This document shows positions 23,983 to 31,699 of a stretch of DNA of 40,750 nt, one piece after another (positions within the stretch are counted from its first letter, which is position 1; each line of letters opens with the position of its first letter). A program made the translations under genes and the position numbers. The DNA is taken from IMG/VR virus record IMGVR_UViG_3300030390_001589, positions 2,742-43,491 of that record. The stretch is one strand, 5' to 3'. The notes beneath the pieces were generated by a model. That model saw nothing but the letters and a program-made list of their open reading frames with translations. It was not told where the DNA came from and made no database searches. The stretch comes from a virus.

Positions 23983-24236
23983 TAATTACCATATTTATCT
24001 TCTATAATTTTATATATTTTAAGATTACCTTCAGCATCTGGTCTTAGTTCTGCTTTGACTTGACCACACTCGTAACGAATAGTATTTACTCTATTATCTG
24101 AAAGGTTGCGCTCAGCCTCACGTTTTGCTTTTAAGCATTTTGATAATCCATCTGTCATCATGTGGCCGTCCAACGACCCATTGACAAACATGCACAATGA
24201 AAACACCAAAGCGATTGTACTAGTGACTGGTTCCAT
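23982..24236 (-). CDS. Small secreted or membrane protein (84 aa)
   Basis: The N-terminus (TSTIALVFSLCMFVNGSLDG) is a hydrophobic segment resembling a signal peptide or membrane anchor, followed by a hydrophilic domain with C34 and C57 (KCLKAKREAERN; YECGQVKAELR) that could form a disulphide. Signal sequence plus two cysteines suggests a periplasmic location, possibly linked to lysis or superinfection control. It overlaps the upstream coiled-coil gene by 17 bases. Confidence 0.65.
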   Translation of the reverse strand: MEPVTSTIALVFSLCMFVNGSLDGHMMTDGLSKCLKAKREAERNLSDNRVNTIRYECGQVKAELRPDAEGNLKIYKIIEDKYGN

Positions 24237-24618
24237 TTTTATTCTCCCTTACTTTATCTTTTAATTTTTCTACATCTGTTTGTAGTTTTAATACCTGGTC
24301 TTTTAAAAAATTTATATTTACAGTGTTGGACATCATTGATTCCATTTCAGATTGTAGCTTTTCTTGAGTAGAAGAAATAAATTCTACCAACATAAATAAT
24401 TCATTTATTTGAGGTGAAACCATATCACCTTTAGGAACACCAATAATAAATTCATTAGCTGCTGTTAAATCTTTTTCTGTTAGAACTAATGCAGTTTCTA
24501 CTTGCGTCAGTCTAGCTATAACACCAAAGTACGCCCAGGTTCCTACAGCGACCAACGTGATGAGGCTAGCAACCGTTTTAAGCGGCATTTGTACATTTGT
24601 TTTATCACTGACTTTCAT
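24220..24618 (-). CDS. Membrane-anchored coiled-coil protein (132 aa)
   Basis: One transmembrane helix (about 13-34, LKTVASLITLVAVGTWAYFG) then a long coiled coil with heptads up to the charged end (KDQVLKLQTDVEKLKDKVRE). Topology (short N-terminus in, helical periplasmic domain) fits an inner-membrane spanin or virion-release factor but also many other phage membrane proteins. It lies among three similar one-TM genes, suggesting a lysis or envelope cluster. Confidence 0.65.
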   Translation of the reverse strand: MKVSDKTNVQMPLKTVASLITLVAVGTWAYFGVIARLTQVETALVLTEKDLTAANEFIIGVPKGDMVSPQINELFMLVEFISSTQEKLQSEMESMMSNTVNINFLKDQVLKLQTDVEKLKDKVRENKNGTSH

Positions 24619-25051
24619 TTTCTATTTTCTTATTTACACCTTTACACTTCTCTCGTACAGTAGCAAATTCAGATCCTAATTCTAGATCTTTATATTTAGC
24701 ACAATTAGCCAATAATTCTAATTCTTGCCTTAATCTATCATTTTCTCTGAGTAATTGTATGGTGCCCTCATTGCACGTCGATTGTAAAGGCCAACTAAAA
24801 CGTAATCCAACGGTTCCGTTGACGTCATCACTATAGTTGCGGTAATTATTATCAGCGTTGCCATCACCATCTTGATATATAGTTTTACCATCGGTTCCTC
24901 TTAGTTCTGTATAAAATTCTACTCTACCACGCTCACAGCTACTGTTACTAGAACCTAAGTAATCATTTCTTGCTTGAGTTTTAGTGCTTAATAAACAGCA
25001 TATAATTAACAATGCTATTAAAAAAACAATTAAACCACGTTCGTGTTTCAT
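24605..25051 (-). CDS. Exported protein, spanin-like candidate (148 aa)
   Basis: Hydrophobic N-terminus GLIVFLIALLIICCLLSTKTQA reads as a signal peptide or anchor. There is no proper lipobox because the residue before Cys is Ile. The middle (VEFYTELRGTDGKTIYQDG, GTVGLRFSWPL) is strand-rich, and the end is a coiled coil with two Cys. I recognise this sort of exported protein in marine-phage lysis clusters. A role in outer-membrane disruption is inference. One base overlaps the upstream gene (TAATG). Confidence 0.62.
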   Translation of the reverse strand: MKHERGLIVFLIALLIICCLLSTKTQARNDYLGSSNSSCERGRVEFYTELRGTDGKTIYQDGDGNADNNYRNYSDDVNGTVGLRFSWPLQSTCNEGTIQLLRENDRLRQELELLANCAKYKDLELGSEFATVREKCKGVNKKIENESQ

Positions 25052-25503
25052 TAATAACCACCCGACGCTACTCTTTCAATTTCTTTTATATCATATCCTA
25101 TTTGTCTAAGAGAGTCTGTGTTACCTCTTACGAGCTCTTCTAATGCCTGATACTCTGCTTGTGATGCCATTTTATAAGAACCATCACGCAATGCTGCAAC
25201 AATGCCCTCGAGTCTCCCAACCCATGTGGCCATTTCCGCCATTTCTTTTACGAGCTCCTCCCTTGCGTCTGCGTAGTTCTTAGAGTTTCTACTTGTCTTG
25301 TCTGTGTAAGTTCTATGTATGTTGTCTATATCGCTGTATATACGTTGTTCTAAGTTCTCTACCTCTACCTTTAATATATTAATAGTGTCAGTGCTTGCAT
25401 CAATTTGCGATGTCAACTTATTGACATAATTAAGAGTTCCGTATGCCCCAGCTATCAAAGAAATTAAAATTGGTAGTGAAGCTAGATATTTAAAATATTT
25501 CAT
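25051..25503 (-). CDS. Inner-membrane coiled-coil protein, spanin-like candidate (150 aa)
   Basis: One transmembrane helix at about 7-26 (LASLPILISLIAGAYGTLNY) followed by an entirely helical, charged domain ending near GNTDSLRQIGYDIKEIERVA. This is the layout of inner-membrane spanins, and a second exported protein follows it immediately with a TAATG junction, as in i-spanin/o-spanin pairs. No lipoprotein partner is seen, so the assignment remains tentative. Confidence 0.6.
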   Translation of the reverse strand: MKYFKYLASLPILISLIAGAYGTLNYVNKLTSQIDASTDTINILKVEVENLEQRIYSDIDNIHRTYTDKTSRNSKNYADAREELVKEMAEMATWVGRLEGIVAALRDGSYKMASQAEYQALEELVRGNTDSLRQIGYDIKEIERVASGGY

Positions 25504-25727
25504 TATGTTTTATTTTCTACTTTAACTGTTGCGTGTTTGGTTCCTCCCACATAGAGTCCAAACCATGCGGCTCCCGCACCTACGACCACGGATACAAAAG
25601 CTGATTGTGCATTTGTTGGATCTGGTAAACTCATAAACCATTCGGTTGTACGCCAAAATGAAATTCCGTAAAGAGTAATTAATAGTCTAGGAAAAATTCT
25701 CCAAGCAGATAATCGTTCTGGTGTCAT
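25503..25727 (-). CDS. Small two-helix membrane protein, holin-like (74 aa)
   Basis: MTPERLSAWRIFPRLLITLYG, a hydrophobic segment at about 11-30, then FMSLPDPTNAQSAFVSVVVG and a second hydrophobic segment at 43-61 (AGAAWFGLYVG). Size and topology resemble phage holins, and I recognise this conserved marine-phage membrane protein. It is coupled to the coiled-coil genes downstream (TAATG), forming a second possible lysis cassette apart from the lysozyme and 3TM holin at 30769-32544. Confidence 0.68.
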   Translation of the reverse strand: MTPERLSAWRIFPRLLITLYGISFWRTTEWFMSLPDPTNAQSAFVSVVVGAGAAWFGLYVGGTKHATVKVENKT

Positions 25728-25748
25728 TTAACATTTCCATAATTATTC

Positions 25749-25771
25749 CCGCCCCTTTTTCAGTGGGGCGG
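25749..25771. repeat. GC-rich hairpin downstream of a structural gene
   Basis: ccgcccc (25749-25755) pairs perfectly with ggggcgg (25765-25771) around a nine-base loop. It lies in the gap after the minus-strand stop at 25778. No T-run follows on the minus strand, so it is more likely an RNA-stabilising or attenuating hairpin than a classic terminator. Confidence 0.6.
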
Positions 25772-25777
25772 AAGTAT

Positions 25778-26404
25778 TTAAATTAGTAAGTCGCCTATAA
25801 CTGTACAACCTGTAGTTATACCTGCATCAAAACTAATAAAATAAGAATCACCTGTAGTTCCTTTAATTCTAAAACCTCCGTCAGGCATATCATAAACAAC
25901 AGAGTCTGCTGCTCCACCTGTTGGAAGAGTTAAAACTGCTGTTCCATTAATATCTGAATCACGAATAGTAATATCACCTGCTGTTGTTGTGCTTCCAAAT
26001 ACAACACTTCTAATTCTAATTAAATCTGCATTAGTTAATAATCCAGATGACATTCCAATTGTTCCAGCTGATGTATTTGTTCCTACAGTACCACTTGTTG
26101 TTATTGAGGTAATTGTTTTATAAAAACCTGATGTGCTTACTGTATTAGCATTTGGTCCTGCAATAGTTTCATTTTGTGCTTCTCCTAAAGAACCTGTACC
26201 AACAATAGCAAAGTTTACACCTGATATATTTGCTGCTGAAGTTAAAGAAACTTTAACTGCTAAACCATCACCTGATAAAGCTGCTTTTTTAGTAGCATCT
26301 AAAGTCATGACTGCTGCACCACTTACCGTTTGAGCTGCCGCTAGCGAAGTTGTACTGTCGGCTGTAGCCGCTCCAAACGTTTTTGATTTATAATTTTCCG
26401 CCAT
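25778..26404 (-). CDS. Abundant-type virion structural protein (208 aa)
   Basis: An Ala/Thr/Ser/Gly-rich, strand-rich protein beginning AENYKSKTFGAATADSTTSL. There is no catalytic motif. The composition and site close to the capsid gene suggest a decoration or tail-associated beta protein. It is flanked by hairpins at both ends (26423-26444 and 25749-25771), as if its mRNA were protected. I cannot assign a family. Confidence 0.7.
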   Translation of the reverse strand: MAENYKSKTFGAATADSTTSLAAAQTVSGAAVMTLDATKKAALSGDGLAVKVSLTSAANISGVNFAIVGTGSLGEAQNETIAGPNANTVSTSGFYKTITSITTSGTVGTNTSAGTIGMSSGLLTNADLIRIRSVVFGSTTTAGDITIRDSDINGTAVLTLPTGGAADSVVYDMPDGGFRIKGTTGDSYFISFDAGITTGCTVIGDLLI

Positions 26405-26422
26405 AGCGTTCTCCTATTAAAT

Positions 26423-26444
26423 GGTGAGGCTGTTACACCTCACC
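26423..26444. repeat. Hairpin in the gap between two structural genes
   Basis: ggtgagg (26423-26429) pairs with cctcacc (26438-26444), eight-base loop. It lies between the minus-strand gene ending at 26456 and the gene starting at 26404. On the minus strand only ATTTAAT follows, so termination would be weak. Confidence 0.6.
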
Positions 26445-26455
26445 TAGATTATTGT

Positions 26456-27016
26456 TTAACTCCAAGGGTTAGCAAATGCACCATTACCGATTAGTTGTGC
26501 ACTAACCTGCCAAAGTAAACCATCCACTGCTCTACATTGAATTTGAGCACCTTCTAGTCCACCTTTAGTAGTAGCAGTTAAAGTTAGTGTATCAGTTCCA
26601 CCTGCTGTAAAAGCAGTTACAGCCCCTGGATCAGTTGCTGTGTTGTTGTAGATTGCCATACCTCTAAATACATCTGCTGTATCTCTACCTGCTGCAGTTC
26701 CTGCATTTATAACAATAGTGTTACCACCTGTTAAACTTGCAGTAACGATGAATTCATACATTAGTCCAACTCTATTATTAGAGCTTGGATCATCACCTGG
26801 TCCAGCAGTTATAGGTGTAGCTGTATCTATAATTGAAGGTAAGTTAAATACAGTATTAGCATTTCCAATCTGTATAATTTTTCCTTGATATAAATCTATG
26901 CCAGCAATAGTAGTTCCACCATCAACGGTGCCTGTTATTGATGCTGCCATACTTGGTCCTGTACCCAAAAATCCGTTAAGGGATCTGACTGGGCCTTGAA
27001 AAGTAGTTCTAGCCAT
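26456..27016 (-). CDS. Virion structural protein downstream of capsid (186 aa)
   Basis: Begins ARTTFQGPVRSLNGFLG, then TVDGGTTIAGIDLYQGKIIQ and a beta-rich remainder ending GNGAFANPWS. Small residues dominate and there is no charged coiled coil. Such proteins near the major capsid gene often act as head decoration or head fibre proteins; this is inference from context. A good ribosome site (AAGGAGA) lies before the ATG. It is separated from the capsid gene by a terminator and a possible promoter. Confidence 0.7.
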   Translation of the reverse strand: MARTTFQGPVRSLNGFLGTGPSMAASITGTVDGGTTIAGIDLYQGKIIQIGNANTVFNLPSIIDTATPITAGPGDDPSSNNRVGLMYEFIVTASLTGGNTIVINAGTAAGRDTADVFRGMAIYNNTATDPGAVTAFTAGGTDTLTLTATTKGGLEGAQIQCRAVDGLLWQVSAQLIGNGAFANPWS

Positions 27017-27126
27017 TTTATTCTCCTTTGGTCGTATAGACCATTATCGTCACGCCGTCTCTATACCGTCTGCTTAGCCAGTCTGCGTAACTAAATTAAT
27101 ACTAAGAATTACATTGTAAAACAAAA

Positions 27127-27148
27127 AAGGCGCTCTTACAAGCGCCTT
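27127..27148 (-). terminator. Rho-independent terminator after the capsid gene
   Basis: aaggcgct (27127-27134) and agcgcctt (27141-27148) form a perfect eight-base stem with a six-base loop. On the minus strand a TTTTTTGTTTT tract follows, which is the classic arrangement just after the capsid stop at 27182. Downstream within the 165-base gap, TTGTTT (27124-27119), 17 bases, TATTAA (27101-27096) is a weak promoter candidate for the genes to the left, and gtataga/tctatac (27034-27040, 27060-27066) is a further inverted repeat. Confidence 0.85.
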
Positions 27149-27181
27149 CTTCGTATCTGGGAGGATCCAGTAAAAGTTTAA

Positions 27182-28084
27182 TTAACTACCTTGAGATGCA
27201 TAAACACAACGAGGATCAGAGTAACCAAAGCTGTATCTCTCTCTAGCTTTGTATCTCATATTGCCTGTATCAAAATCGCCTTCCATGCCTGTAGCAAGGG
27301 CAGCTCTTGTGAAGTGTTTAAATCCATTAGGACAATCTGTTTTTACGAACCATGCATCAGTATCAGTTAAGTAGTGATTTACTACATAACCTTCTGGTAA
27401 CATGCCCATATTTTTCATAGCATTGATATCGTTGTCAGCAGTACCAACTCTAAGAGTAGAATTTAAAATTCTATCAACTACAAATTGAATGTTTACAGGA
27501 ATAATTAATTTTCTTCCTTGCATTGCAATTTTAAGTCCTCTTTCGTCGATAAAGCCAGCAATGTCAATCATGCCTTGCTCTAATGAGGTTTCGTTAATGT
27601 CAGCATCAGTTGAACTTCTATTTGAAAAAGTACCACCGAAAGTAGTTGGATGTGCTGTGCTAGCTAATGTAACACCATCACCACCAGTTGTAGAGAACGC
27701 AGTATTAAGTACGTTTGCTCCTCTGACTTGTTTTGTGTACGCCATAGATCTTGCTAAAGCTTTAGTGTAACGAGCAGATAAAGTATCATAAAGGTTATCT
27801 TCTACTGCTTCTTCTGTTAACGCAAACGCAAGTGCGATTGTATCGTGAACATATCTTGCAGTGAAAGATTCTTTTGCAGTATCAAATGCTACTGCTGAAC
27901 CTTCGGGCTTTACTGCCGCTTCACCAAAACCTACTAACATAACTTCTTCTTCAAAAGCTCTGTCAGAAGATTCCTGACTAAATATTTGTGCACTCTCGTT
28001 CTCATAACGAGCATACTCTAATCCGAACAAGGCGTTTAGACCAGGTTCTAGCTCTTTGGCGAGCTGGGCTCTATTAATTGCCAT
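27182..28084 (-). CDS. Major capsid protein (300 aa)
   Basis: HK97-fold type major capsid protein, about 300 residues, related in style to Mu gpT-like subunits. Visible blocks are NRAQLAKELEPGLNALFGLE, an FEEEVMLVGFGEA region, ALAFALTEEAVEDNLYDTLS (E-loop to spine helix region), QGRKLIIPVNIQFVVDRIL and GFKHFTRAALATGMEGD. Position after scaffold and a decoration-like gene is diagnostic. It is followed by a strong terminator, which fits a highly expressed gene. No cysteine crosslink or protease motif is visible. Confidence 0.92.
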   Translation of the reverse strand: MAINRAQLAKELEPGLNALFGLEYARYENESAQIFSQESSDRAFEEEVMLVGFGEAAVKPEGSAVAFDTAKESFTARYVHDTIALAFALTEEAVEDNLYDTLSARYTKALARSMAYTKQVRGANVLNTAFSTTGGDGVTLASTAHPTTFGGTFSNRSSTDADINETSLEQGMIDIAGFIDERGLKIAMQGRKLIIPVNIQFVVDRILNSTLRVGTADNDINAMKNMGMLPEGYVVNHYLTDTDAWFVKTDCPNGFKHFTRAALATGMEGDFDTGNMRYKARERYSFGYSDPRCVYASQGS

Positions 28085-28102
28085 AACTAATTACCTTTCC
28101 TA

Positions 28103-28687
28103 TTATACGCCCTGCGTACCAGTGTGAGCCATAAGTTTATGATTATTGATTTTAATAACTAAAACACTGTTATTAGCAGTGGCATCATTATCGGGAACAT
28201 CCCAAAAATCAATCAATCGTACTTGATGGGTCGCAGTAGCAGCGGCCGAACTTGAATCTATTTCAACACCAGAAACACCCGTAGTGGTACTTCCAGTTCC
28301 AAAAATGAGATTAGCATTTTCGTTTAAGTTTGCTGCAACTATATTGCTTACAACAGAATCCTGTTGTGCAATAAAAGTTTGCATTGGATCGTCACATACA
28401 AACGCTTTAGCATCAGTAGTTGCTAAAGAAGCTGGTATGTAAGCATTCCAAGTTGGTTTGCTTGTGGTTGGATCGGTATAAAACGCTCCTCGCATAACGC
28501 CTACTAGGGCATCACTTGCAGTAGCTACTTCCACGGTTCCGTCGTTTTTATATTTAACGGGGTCCCCTGTAAAAATAGCTGTACTTTGTGAAGCTCCTAC
28601 ATCGTAACGAGTTAATCCACCATTATTCGGATTTTGACCGACTTTTGCAATGGGTATTAACCCAAATGCGCTGTCAATATTTGCCAT
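28103..28687 (-). CDS. Head decoration-like structural protein (194 aa)
   Basis: Begins ANIDSAFGLIPIAKVGQNPN, with strand-rich, Ala/Thr/Asp-rich sequence to the end. I recognise the layout of a small beta protein found next to capsid genes in marine podoviruses, probably a decoration or head-fibre protein. The gene sits directly upstream of the capsid gene (18-base gap) and downstream of the 156-residue protein. The C-terminal part (VRLIDFWDVPDNDAT, NNSVLVIKINNHKLM) forms long strands. Confidence 0.78.
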   Translation of the reverse strand: MANIDSAFGLIPIAKVGQNPNNGGLTRYDVGASQSTAIFTGDPVKYKNDGTVEVATASDALVGVMRGAFYTDPTTSKPTWNAYIPASLATTDAKAFVCDDPMQTFIAQQDSVVSNIVAANLNENANLIFGTGSTTTGVSGVEIDSSSAAATATHQVRLIDFWDVPDNDATANNSVLVIKINNHKLMAHTGTQGV

Positions 28688-28730
28688 ATTGTCATCCTTT
28701 AATAGTATTAGTGGTCAAAAATCCTACTTA

Positions 28731-29201
28731 TTAGTCTTTTTTCCCACCAAATGTTACTCTGCTCTGCCTATCTTTCGAAATAGGCATGCTTGGATGCTCT
28801 TGTTTCATTAGATCATTATCAACTGATGCCTGTTGATCGTCGGTTAAGCGTTTGAAGTAAACGTCTCTATCTTCTTTTACCTCAATCGGACATCTCATTA
28901 ACAATAATCCACCAACTCCTATTACACCTTTATATTTGCCATCTGCGACTGACGGTATGTCTTGTCGATTTGGATATTCATCAGCTTTAACAAATTCGTA
29001 ACCTGAACGAAGTCTACCCATGATATTTTTTTCATCGGCTTCACCTCTATATTCAGCACGAACCCATCTGTGATGAAATCCTTCTGGCGGATCTGGCGCT
29101 TCTAAGTTTGATGGAGGAACCCATCCTCTTTTACGAGCACCCTTTTCACGGGTTTCAGCTTTGCGTGCGGTCTTTTTCATAGTTTCAATAGTTTCAGTCA
29201 T
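28731..29201 (-). CDS. Conserved virion-assembly protein between scaffold and capsid (156 aa)
   Basis: The N-terminus is basic (MKKTARKAETREKGARKRGW), then GFHHRWVRAEYRGEADEKNI, GRLRSGYEFVKADEYPN and GVIGVGGLLLMRCP. This block is conserved in marine phages next to the scaffold gene but no function is established that I know. The C-terminal PISKDRQSRVTFGGKK is basic again. It is likely a head-assembly cofactor by position. Only one base separates it from the scaffold stop. Confidence 0.78.
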   Translation of the reverse strand: MTETIETMKKTARKAETREKGARKRGWVPPSNLEAPDPPEGFHHRWVRAEYRGEADEKNIMGRLRSGYEFVKADEYPNRQDIPSVADGKYKGVIGVGGLLLMRCPIEVKEDRDVYFKRLTDDQQASVDNDLMKQEHPSMPISKDRQSRVTFGGKKD

Positions 29202-29202
29202 A

Positions 29203-30159
29203 TTACGCCTCCTTCACGTGTTTTGCGTATTCTTCCAAGGGCACACCGAGTTTTTTTGCGATCGCAACTTGTGAAGGTGTGAGTCTCACAGTGCGGCGGC
29301 CTGAAGCCGATTTTCTAACAACTCCAGCAACTTTTTGCTTCGGTCGATTTACTTCCCCTCCATTTGAAAATTTATGGGGAAACTCTTTTCTTATACGTAT
29401 GTCTATTTCATTATAATACTCATCATCTCTAGGATCAACACCTTCTTTTAATAATTCTTGATGAATATCATACGCTGTATATGTCATGGCATTATCATTA
29501 CCAAACCATTCATTTTTTTCAGCCCAAGATTGAGCTTTTGGATCTACAGGAGCTTTATTTTGTGATGAAGGCTGTTGATCAATTATTTCTTCAACATTTT
29601 CTTCTTTATTAGATAATTCATTTTTTCTCCGTATAGCTTTAGCTTTTGAAACTTTTAATCTCTCATCTTCTATGGTTAATCGAGAAATTTCTTGATTGGC
29701 GGCTACTTGTTTTTCAGCATCTTTTGCGTTAATAGCCGCTTCCAATGCTCTTTTAGCAAATTCTTTTTGATTAACGAGAGCTTTTTCTCTATCAACCAAC
29801 ATAGAATCATTTTGAACTACACTTGCTGATTTTAATTTATCAGACTCTGTTTTAACTTGTTTTGCATAATCAATAGCCGCTTGTTCACGACGTTCTGCTT
29901 CACGCATTTTACGAGTTAATTTATCAATTCGTTTTTTTACACCTACACTATATTCTTCTAGCTCTTCTTCTTTATTTTCTTTAGCAGGTGATGTTGTAAC
30001 TTCTTCAATTGTTTTTTCCTCTATTACTTCAATAGTAGGAGATTCTTCTTGCGTTACTTCGTTTACGCCTTTTTCTTCTTTTAGTGTTACATCAACCGAA
30101 TTTCCTGAACTGTCGATAGGTACTAATTTTTCTGATGATGGTATTATTGCTTCTGGCAT
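29203..30159 (-). CDS. Capsid scaffolding protein (318 aa)
   Basis: Acidic, Glu/Lys-rich and mostly helical: residues 70-215 are a continuous coiled coil (GVKKRIDKLTRKMREAERR and on). The C-terminus has KAQSWAEKNEWFGNDNAMTY and RRTVRLTPSQVAIAKKLGVP, LEEYAKHV, which I recognise as conserved ends of scaffold proteins in marine podoviruses. Gene order scaffold, small protein, decoration, capsid supports it. A short NGG tag near residue 270 resembles the Gly-Gly tails on other virion proteins here. Confidence 0.85.
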   Translation of the reverse strand: MPEAIIPSSEKLVPIDSSGNSVDVTLKEEKGVNEVTQEESPTIEVIEEKTIEEVTTSPAKENKEEELEEYSVGVKKRIDKLTRKMREAERREQAAIDYAKQVKTESDKLKSASVVQNDSMLVDREKALVNQKEFAKRALEAAINAKDAEKQVAANQEISRLTIEDERLKVSKAKAIRRKNELSNKEENVEEIIDQQPSSQNKAPVDPKAQSWAEKNEWFGNDNAMTYTAYDIHQELLKEGVDPRDDEYYNEIDIRIRKEFPHKFSNGGEVNRPKQKVAGVVRKSASGRRTVRLTPSQVAIAKKLGVPLEEYAKHVKEA

Positions 30160-30171
30160 GGTGCCTCCATG

Positions 30172-30591
30172 TTATAAAATGTTAGCTGGCAGAATATCTC
30201 TCGGATCATCAATGACTGCCAGTATTTCATCATCATTAACTATTCTCAGTTCTCCCCCTTCAATTTTAATTCTAGCCCCTGAGTATCTAGTAATTAAAAC
30301 CCAATCTCCTTCTTTACACCAAGGTCCATTAGGAAAACGAGATTTGTCTAAAAAACAATCTGGTCCTAACTTTAATACTTTACAAACGTTAGTAGTAATT
30401 TGTGATTGTTCTACCGTTTCATCTGTAAGATGTAATCCTGCTGTTGTTTTACTTTCTAATTTTAAAGGGTATAAAACCATTCTAAAACCAGTTGGTGTTG
30501 GTACTTTTTCTAATTCTTTCTTTTCTTTTGCTGGGCCTTTTTTATCCCATACATGTTTAGGCATTATTAGTTTACTTGCTACTTTAGTCAT
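30172..30591 (-). CDS. GroES-like co-chaperonin (139 aa)
   Basis: Residues about 32-131 match the chaperonin-10 fold: PTGFRMVLYPLKLESKTTAGL resembles the GroES start (RPLxDRVxVK, then K..GGIxL as the mobile loop); GDWVLITRYSGARIKIEGGE matches GDxVxFxxYxGxxVKxxGxE; then DDEILAVIDDP at the end. A 30-residue basic N-terminal extension and an insert (CFLDKSRFPNGPWCK) are additions. Like T4 gp31, such a protein could pair with host GroEL to fold capsid, and the scaffold and capsid genes follow directly downstream. Function is inferred from similarity only. Confidence 0.85.
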   Translation of the reverse strand: MTKVASKLIMPKHVWDKKGPAKEKKELEKVPTPTGFRMVLYPLKLESKTTAGLHLTDETVEQSQITTNVCKVLKLGPDCFLDKSRFPNGPWCKEGDWVLITRYSGARIKIEGGELRIVNDDEILAVIDDPRDILPANIL

Positions 30592-30778
30592 CTTCTAGCT
30601 CCGTTTTCTTTAGCAGGTCCGTGAGTTCCTGTCCTTCTTGTTCTAAGGCATGTAACTTACCTGTCAAATACCTATATTCGTCCCAATCTTTAACACCTTG
30701 CAATATAGCCGACTTTACCTGCTCTTGTCTAGATATTAATTGTTTTTTGTAATATGTAAAAAAATTTTCTAAGCGCAT
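30584..30778 (-). CDS. Small coiled-coil protein (64 aa)
   Basis: A single long amphipathic helix: MRLENFFTYYKKQLISRQEQ, then LQGVKDWDEYRYLTGKLHAL and an acidic end. I recognise it as a conserved small protein in marine phages without known function. It overlaps the lysozyme gene by ten bases and the chaperonin by eight, so it is a fixed member of this operon. A role as dimer former or anti-enzyme would be speculation. Confidence 0.72.
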   Translation of the reverse strand: MRLENFFTYYKKQLISRQEQVKSAILQGVKDWDEYRYLTGKLHALEQEGQELTDLLKKTELEDD

Positions 30779-31200
30779 TCTTTCATTATTTTTGCAAGAC
30801 TTTCACATCTCGTTGTTGTTTGTTTTCTCCAACGAGAGTCCAACATCTGTAGATGAGCCTCGTGATAATTTTTTTCTTCAAGGGCTAAAAGCATTTTAGA
30901 AAATTTTCTAACACCCATGGTTCCAAGCTGAAATACCATTTCAATAATTATATTTTTTGCTTCGGGATGCAATTCAGAAACATGACCTATAATTTGATCA
31001 GCACCTGTCTCTGCTTTTTCAAAATCTTTATAAAATAATTGTCTTAAATCTTTTTCTTTATATTGAACTCCTTCAATAAAATTATCATTTTCAGTAACTA
31101 AATGACCATACCCTATAGTAGCTTTTTTTAATGAGTCTAGATACACAGTATCACGAAAACCTTCATGATCCATAATACGTTTTTTTAAAACTTCTGACAT
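30769..31200 (-). CDS. Endolysin, T4-type lysozyme (GH24, 143 aa)
   Basis: Clear T4 lysozyme family: DHEGFR (E13), YLDS (D22), KATIGYGHL (T28) reproduce the catalytic Glu-Asp-Thr triad with the same spacing as T4 (E11, D20, T26). The C-terminal MVFQLGTMGVRKFSKML and SRWRKQTTTRCESLAKI complete it. No signal peptide is seen, so release depends on a holin (3TM holin at 32134-32544). It cleaves the beta-1,4 bond between MurNAc and GlcNAc. The start overlaps the preceding stop by one base. Confidence 0.95.
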   Translation of the reverse strand: MSEVLKKRIMDHEGFRDTVYLDSLKKATIGYGHLVTENDNFIEGVQYKEKDLRQLFYKDFEKAETGADQIIGHVSELHPEAKNIIIEMVFQLGTMGVRKFSKMLLALEEKNYHEAHLQMLDSRWRKQTTTRCESLAKIMKECA

Positions 31201-31388
31201 TAAATAAATATTTTTGTTATCGGTCTTTTTTCTTTCATCATTCTACCAAATCCTCTTGGTTTAACCTCTATATAACCTCCGTTGTCTTTTTTTACAATCT
31301 TATTTCCATGTTCATTAGCCCATTTTTTTGCCATTTTAGGTTTATTTGCATAAAGAAATGCTCTTTGTTTTTTAGAGCGAAAAGGCAT
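31200..31388 (-). CDS. Small basic phage protein, PFRSKKQRAFLYA type (62 aa)
   Basis: PFRSKKQRAFLYANKPKMAK with a WANEHG motif is the widespread small phage protein seen in many marine and enteric phages, function unknown. The C-terminus VKPRGFGRMMKEKRPITKIF resembles another recurrent basic tail. TAATG overlaps link it to the lysozyme downstream and the 103-residue gene upstream. Probably DNA- or virion-associated because of charge, but that is inference. Confidence 0.82.
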   Translation of the reverse strand: MPFRSKKQRAFLYANKPKMAKKWANEHGNKIVKKDNGGYIEVKPRGFGRMMKEKRPITKIFI

Positions 31389-31699
31389 TATGCTTTTTTA
31401 GTTTTAGGCTTAAAAGCAGTTTTTGCTGATTGTTTTAAAGCTTTAGAAGTTACACTACCTTTTCCTGGTTTACTTGTACCATCTTTTTTAGCTTTGTTCA
31501 TGTAATAGTAAAGTCCTTTTTTAGCTACTCTTCCATCTTTAGTAACATGTGTTCCTTTATTAGCTCTAATAACAGAACCTTCTCTAGAACCTTTAGCAGA
31601 TGGACCTGAAATAGTAGATCCTTGTCCAGAACTTTTTGCTCTAGCTCCTTTAATGACAGATGCTTGTCCAGAGCTTTTAACCATTTTTCTAGCTGTCAT
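31388..31699 (-). CDS. Basic Gly/Ser-rich protein of unknown function (103 aa)
   Basis: A Lys-rich, low-complexity protein with three repeats of KSSGQxS/KGSREGS type (SSGQASVIKGARAKSSGQGS, GSREGSVIRA), then KGTHVTKDGRVAKKGLYYYM and a Lys/Ala end. The middle motif is recognisable from marine-phage basic proteins. It could be a DNA-packing or capsid-interior component. It overlaps the 62-residue gene by one base (TAATG). Confidence 0.68.
   Translation of the reverse strand: MTARKMVKSSGQASVIKGARAKSSGQGSTISGPSAKGSREGSVIRANKGTHVTKDGRVAKKGLYYYMNKAKKDGTSKPGKGSVTSKALKQSAKTAFKPKTKKA

Noticed and set aside
30158-30598. 146-residue open frame opposite the co-chaperonin
   Set aside because: It is the complementary reading of a clear GroES-like gene, with low-complexity Ser/Leu composition and no ribosome site.
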